Shown in pieces: positions 62,102 through 64,000 of a stretch of DNA of 64,000 bases (the stretch's first letter is position 1; the number at the start of each line of letters is the position of its first letter). The stretch comes from Rhizomicrobium sp. (lineage in GTDB: Bacteria; Pseudomonadota; Alphaproteobacteria; Micropepsales; Micropepsaceae): contig JBBCGJ010000001.1 of NCBI GenBank assembly GCA_037200985.1, positions 3,262,756 through 3,326,755 of the forward strand. Reading direction: 5' to 3'. The notes under the pieces were generated by a model. That model was not told the origin of the DNA. It saw only the letters and a program-made list of their open reading frames with translations, and did no database searches. Position numbers and translations under genes: made by a program.

Positions 62102-62809
62102 TCAGGACTGCGAAGGCACGGGACAGCTTATCTCGGCCTCGCGGCGGCGCAGAAGGCCGCGGAACGCGGACGAGAGGAACGCGCCGCCCATCTCCAGCCC
62201 GACCGGATCGATGCCGTGCCCGACACCCGACGCGATGTGCCATTGCACGCCGGCGCCGGCGGCGCCGAGCATCATCGCGGAGGCCAGCATCGCCTCGGCC
62301 GGGATCATCTGGTCGGCATCGCCATGGATCAGGAGGATCGGCGGCGTGTCGGGCGGCAGCGTCTCCAACGCCGCGCCGCGCGCCAGGAGGCCGGAGAAGC
62401 CGACGATGGCGGCCGGTTTCACGGCGCGGCGCAGGCCGACTTGCAGCGCCATCATCGTGCCCTGGCTGAAGCCGACCAGCGCGAGGCGGTCGCCCGGCAG
62501 GCCGAGGCGCGCCAGCTCCGCATCGAGGAAGGCGTCGAGCTGACCCGCGGCGGATTCGACGCCGCGCTGCATCTCGCCGGGATCGAGGCGGGTGATCGGA
62601 AACCATTGATAGCCGTTCGGCGCGCCGGCGCAGCGCTCGGGCGCGTTGGGCGCGACGAAGGCGGCGGTCGGCAGCAGGCGCTGCCAATGCGGCGCCAGGC
62701 CGATCAGATCCTTGCCGTCCGCGCCATAGCCGTGACAGAGCACGACGAGATACGTGGCGGCGCCGCGCGTGGGCGGCAGACGCGGGCCGGAGAGGGTGCC
62801 GAAAGCCAT
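62102..62809 (-). CDS. Phospholipase/carboxylesterase-type alpha/beta hydrolase
   Basis: 235 residues. LVVLCHGYGADGKDLIGLAP, VAPNAPE, nucleophile GFSQGTMMALQ, Asp in LLIHGDADQMIPAEA and His in SGVGHGIDP. Cytoplasmic esterase family (YpfH/carboxylesterase 2-like). It ends 32 bases upstream of the acid phosphatase start and is probably co-transcribed with it. Seven bases from the GNAT stop. Confidence 0.9.
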   Translation of the reverse strand: MAFGTLSGPRLPPTRGAATYLVVLCHGYGADGKDLIGLAPHWQRLLPTAAFVAPNAPERCAGAPNGYQWFPITRLDPGEMQRGVESAAGQLDAFLDAELARLGLPGDRLALVGFSQGTMMALQVGLRRAVKPAAIVGFSGLLARGAALETLPPDTPPILLIHGDADQMIPAEAMLASAMMLGAAGAGVQWHIASGVGHGIDPVGLEMGGAFLSSAFRGLLRRREAEISCPVPSQS

Positions 62810-62816
62810 GACCTAT

Positions 62817-63365
62817 CTAAACCGCGCCTGCCGCCGGAAAGCCATAGGCCAGTTCGCGCAGATGCGCGCCGCCGATTTCGGTGACGACCTGCGCGCCTGA
62901 AATCAGTATGCCGCCCTGGCGTTCATAGAACCGTCTTGCGGCGCTGTTGGCCTCGAACACCCAGAGCAGGAACTTCGCATGGCCGCGCGCGCGCAAGCCG
63001 GCGGATGCGGCGCGGAACAGCGCGCCGCCGATGCCGTTCCGCATCGCGGCGGGACGCAGATAGATCGCGTAGAGCTGTCCGTCATAGCCGGGCGCCGCGT
63101 CGCGCACGGGTCCGAACATCGCATAGCCGGCGATGCCGTCCGCGCGATCCGCGACGAGGACGGAGTCGGCGAAGCTTGCGACATCCGTGCCCAGCCATTG
63201 GCGGCGCACCTCCTCCGGCGTCATGGCACCCAGCACGGCATCCGGCACCAGGCCGCGATAGGCATGACGCCAGGATTCCACCTTGATGGCGGCCACGGCG
63301 GGGATGTCGCTCTCGGTCGCGGGACGAATGATCACGGCGACGGGCTCGTGTAGGCTCCGGCGCAT
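62817..63365 (-). CDS. GNAT-family N-acetyltransferase
   Basis: 182 residues if ATG 63365 is used, or 172 from GTG 63335 (starting IIRPATESDIPAVAAIKVES), which fits the family head better. Acetyl-CoA motif LRPAAMRNGIGGALFRAA and FEANSAARRFYERQGG are clear. Substrate unknown. The ATG shares two bases with the divergent gluQ ATG. Confidence 0.85.
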   Translation of the reverse strand: MRRSLHEPVAVIIRPATESDIPAVAAIKVESWRHAYRGLVPDAVLGAMTPEEVRRQWLGTDVASFADSVLVADRADGIAGYAMFGPVRDAAPGYDGQLYAIYLRPAAMRNGIGGALFRAASAGLRARGHAKFLLWVFEANSAARRFYERQGGILISGAQVVTEIGGAHLRELAYGFPAAGAV

Positions 63366-64000
63366 GATTGTCACGCGTTTCGCGCCGAGTCCAACGGGGC
63401 TGCTGCATCTCGGCCATGCCTTCGCCGCGCTGACGGCGGCGCGGGCGGGAGAGCGGTTCCTGCTGCGCGTCGAGGACATCGACGCGTCGCGCTGCCGCGC
63501 GGAATTCGTCGACGCGATCTTCGAGGATCTGCACTGGCTGGGGCTGGACTGGGAGACGCCGGTGCTGCGCCAGTCGGCGCGCGGCGCGGCCTATCGCGCG
63601 GCGCTGGATGCGCTGGAGCGGCAGGACCTGCTCTATCCATGCTTCTGCACCCGCAAGGAAATCGCCGAGGAGATCGCGCGCGCCGCCGCGGCGCCGCACT
63701 TCGAAGATTTGGCAGCGCCACGGCCGGGGCCCGATGGGCCGATCTATCCCGGGACGTGCCGGCATCTGTCCGAAGGCGAACGCGCGGCGCGGATCGCGGC
63801 AGGCATGGCCCATGTGCTGCGGCTCGACAGCGCCAAGGCAGCGGCGGTGGCGGGGCCGCTGACCTTCGAGGAACGGGGCGCCGGACCGATGGGCGAGCGC
63901 GGCGTCATGGCCGTCGAGCCCGGGATGTTCGGCGATGCGGTGCTGGCGCGCAAGGACATGCCGGCGGCGTATCATCTGGCGGTGGTGGTGGACGACGCGC
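63364..64000 (+). CDS. gluQ: Glutamyl-Q tRNA(Asp) synthetase, 5' part
   Basis: ATG 63364, running off the right edge; 212 residues visible. MIVTRFAPSPTGLLHLGHAF holds the HIGH-type signature, LRVEDIDASRCRAEF follows, and LYPCFCTRKEIAEEI with PGTCRHLSEGER carries the zinc cysteines typical of GluQ-RS. It lacks an anticodon-binding domain as far as visible. GluQ-RS attaches glutamate to queuosine of tRNA-Asp. Confidence 0.9.
   Translation, partial: MIVTRFAPSPTGLLHLGHAFAALTAARAGERFLLRVEDIDASRCRAEFVDAIFEDLHWLGLDWETPVLRQSARGAAYRAALDALERQDLLYPCFCTRKEIAEEIARAAAAPHFEDLAAPRPGPDGPIYPGTCRHLSEGERAARIAAGMAHVLRLDSAKAAAVAGPLTFEERGAGPMGERGVMAVEPGMFGDAVLARKDMPAAYHLAVVVDDA

Overview
The window is a GC-rich (roughly two thirds G+C by eye), densely packed chromosomal segment of an alphaproteobacterium. 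The evidence is the flagellin regulators FlaF and FlbT beside two short flagellins, an FlmG/FlbA-like TPR glycosyltransferase, CtrA-type TTAA-N7-TTAA boxes, a DUF3576-leuS-lptE-holA block, a Mic60-HemY-HemD-HemC block facing tsaD, and a COQ7-type hydroxylase. A lineage near Caulobacterales, Rhodospirillales or Micropepsaceae fits, but the sequence alone does not settle the genus.

Region 1 (1-21.1 kb) is a flagellum and surface-glycan locus. A beta-propeller protein with a flagellin-hook-like segment and an FlmG-like TPR glycosyltransferase diverge around a perfect CtrA box. Next come a fused CMP-sugar synthase/PseG-like protein and a short NeuB-like synthase on the minus strand. Diverging from them is a tightly coupled eight-gene plus-strand operon: methyltransferase, sulfotransferase, zinc-ribbon methyltransferase, a transketolase split into N and C halves, an SDR, an ATP-grasp ligase and a GH57-like protein, closed by a strong terminator. 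Then follow two flagellins, each with a sigma-54 promoter, a structured leader and a downstream hairpin, then flaF-flbT and a second FlmG-like glycosyltransferase. The simplest reading is that this locus makes and attaches an unusual, probably nonulosonic-acid-type, decorated glycan to flagellin. This is the best candidate in the window for an undescribed system.

Region 2 (21.1-38.6 kb) holds small lipoproteins, a degenerate PAP2-like protein, a transglutaminase / alpha-E / circularly permuted ATP-grasp module, an alpha/beta hydrolase, haem genes (hemY-like, mic60-like, hemD, hemC) diverging from tsaD, xthA, an L,D-transpeptidase-like gene, yggS, a thiE-like gene and a porin.

Region 3 (38.8-50.8 kb) carries DUF3576-leuS-lptE-[antitoxin-Fic]-holA, hisF-CHAD, a frameshifted GIY-YIG gene among palindromic repeats, a histidine phosphatase, a thioesterase, ribA, an orphan OmpR-type regulator and an exported GSG-repeat protein.

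Region 4 (50.9-64 kb) has a MacAB-like exporter, PBP1A, a lower-GC DUF3800 gene, a SprT-like protease, a glyoxalase-fold protein, dsbB-like, coq7, two GNATs, a small lipoprotein, an HNH nuclease, a class A acid phosphatase-like protein, an esterase and the start of gluQ.

Three families of intergenic palindromic repeats are scattered from 24 kb onward, plus one copy at the left edge. No rRNA, tRNA, CRISPR array, insertion sequence or prophage was recognised.
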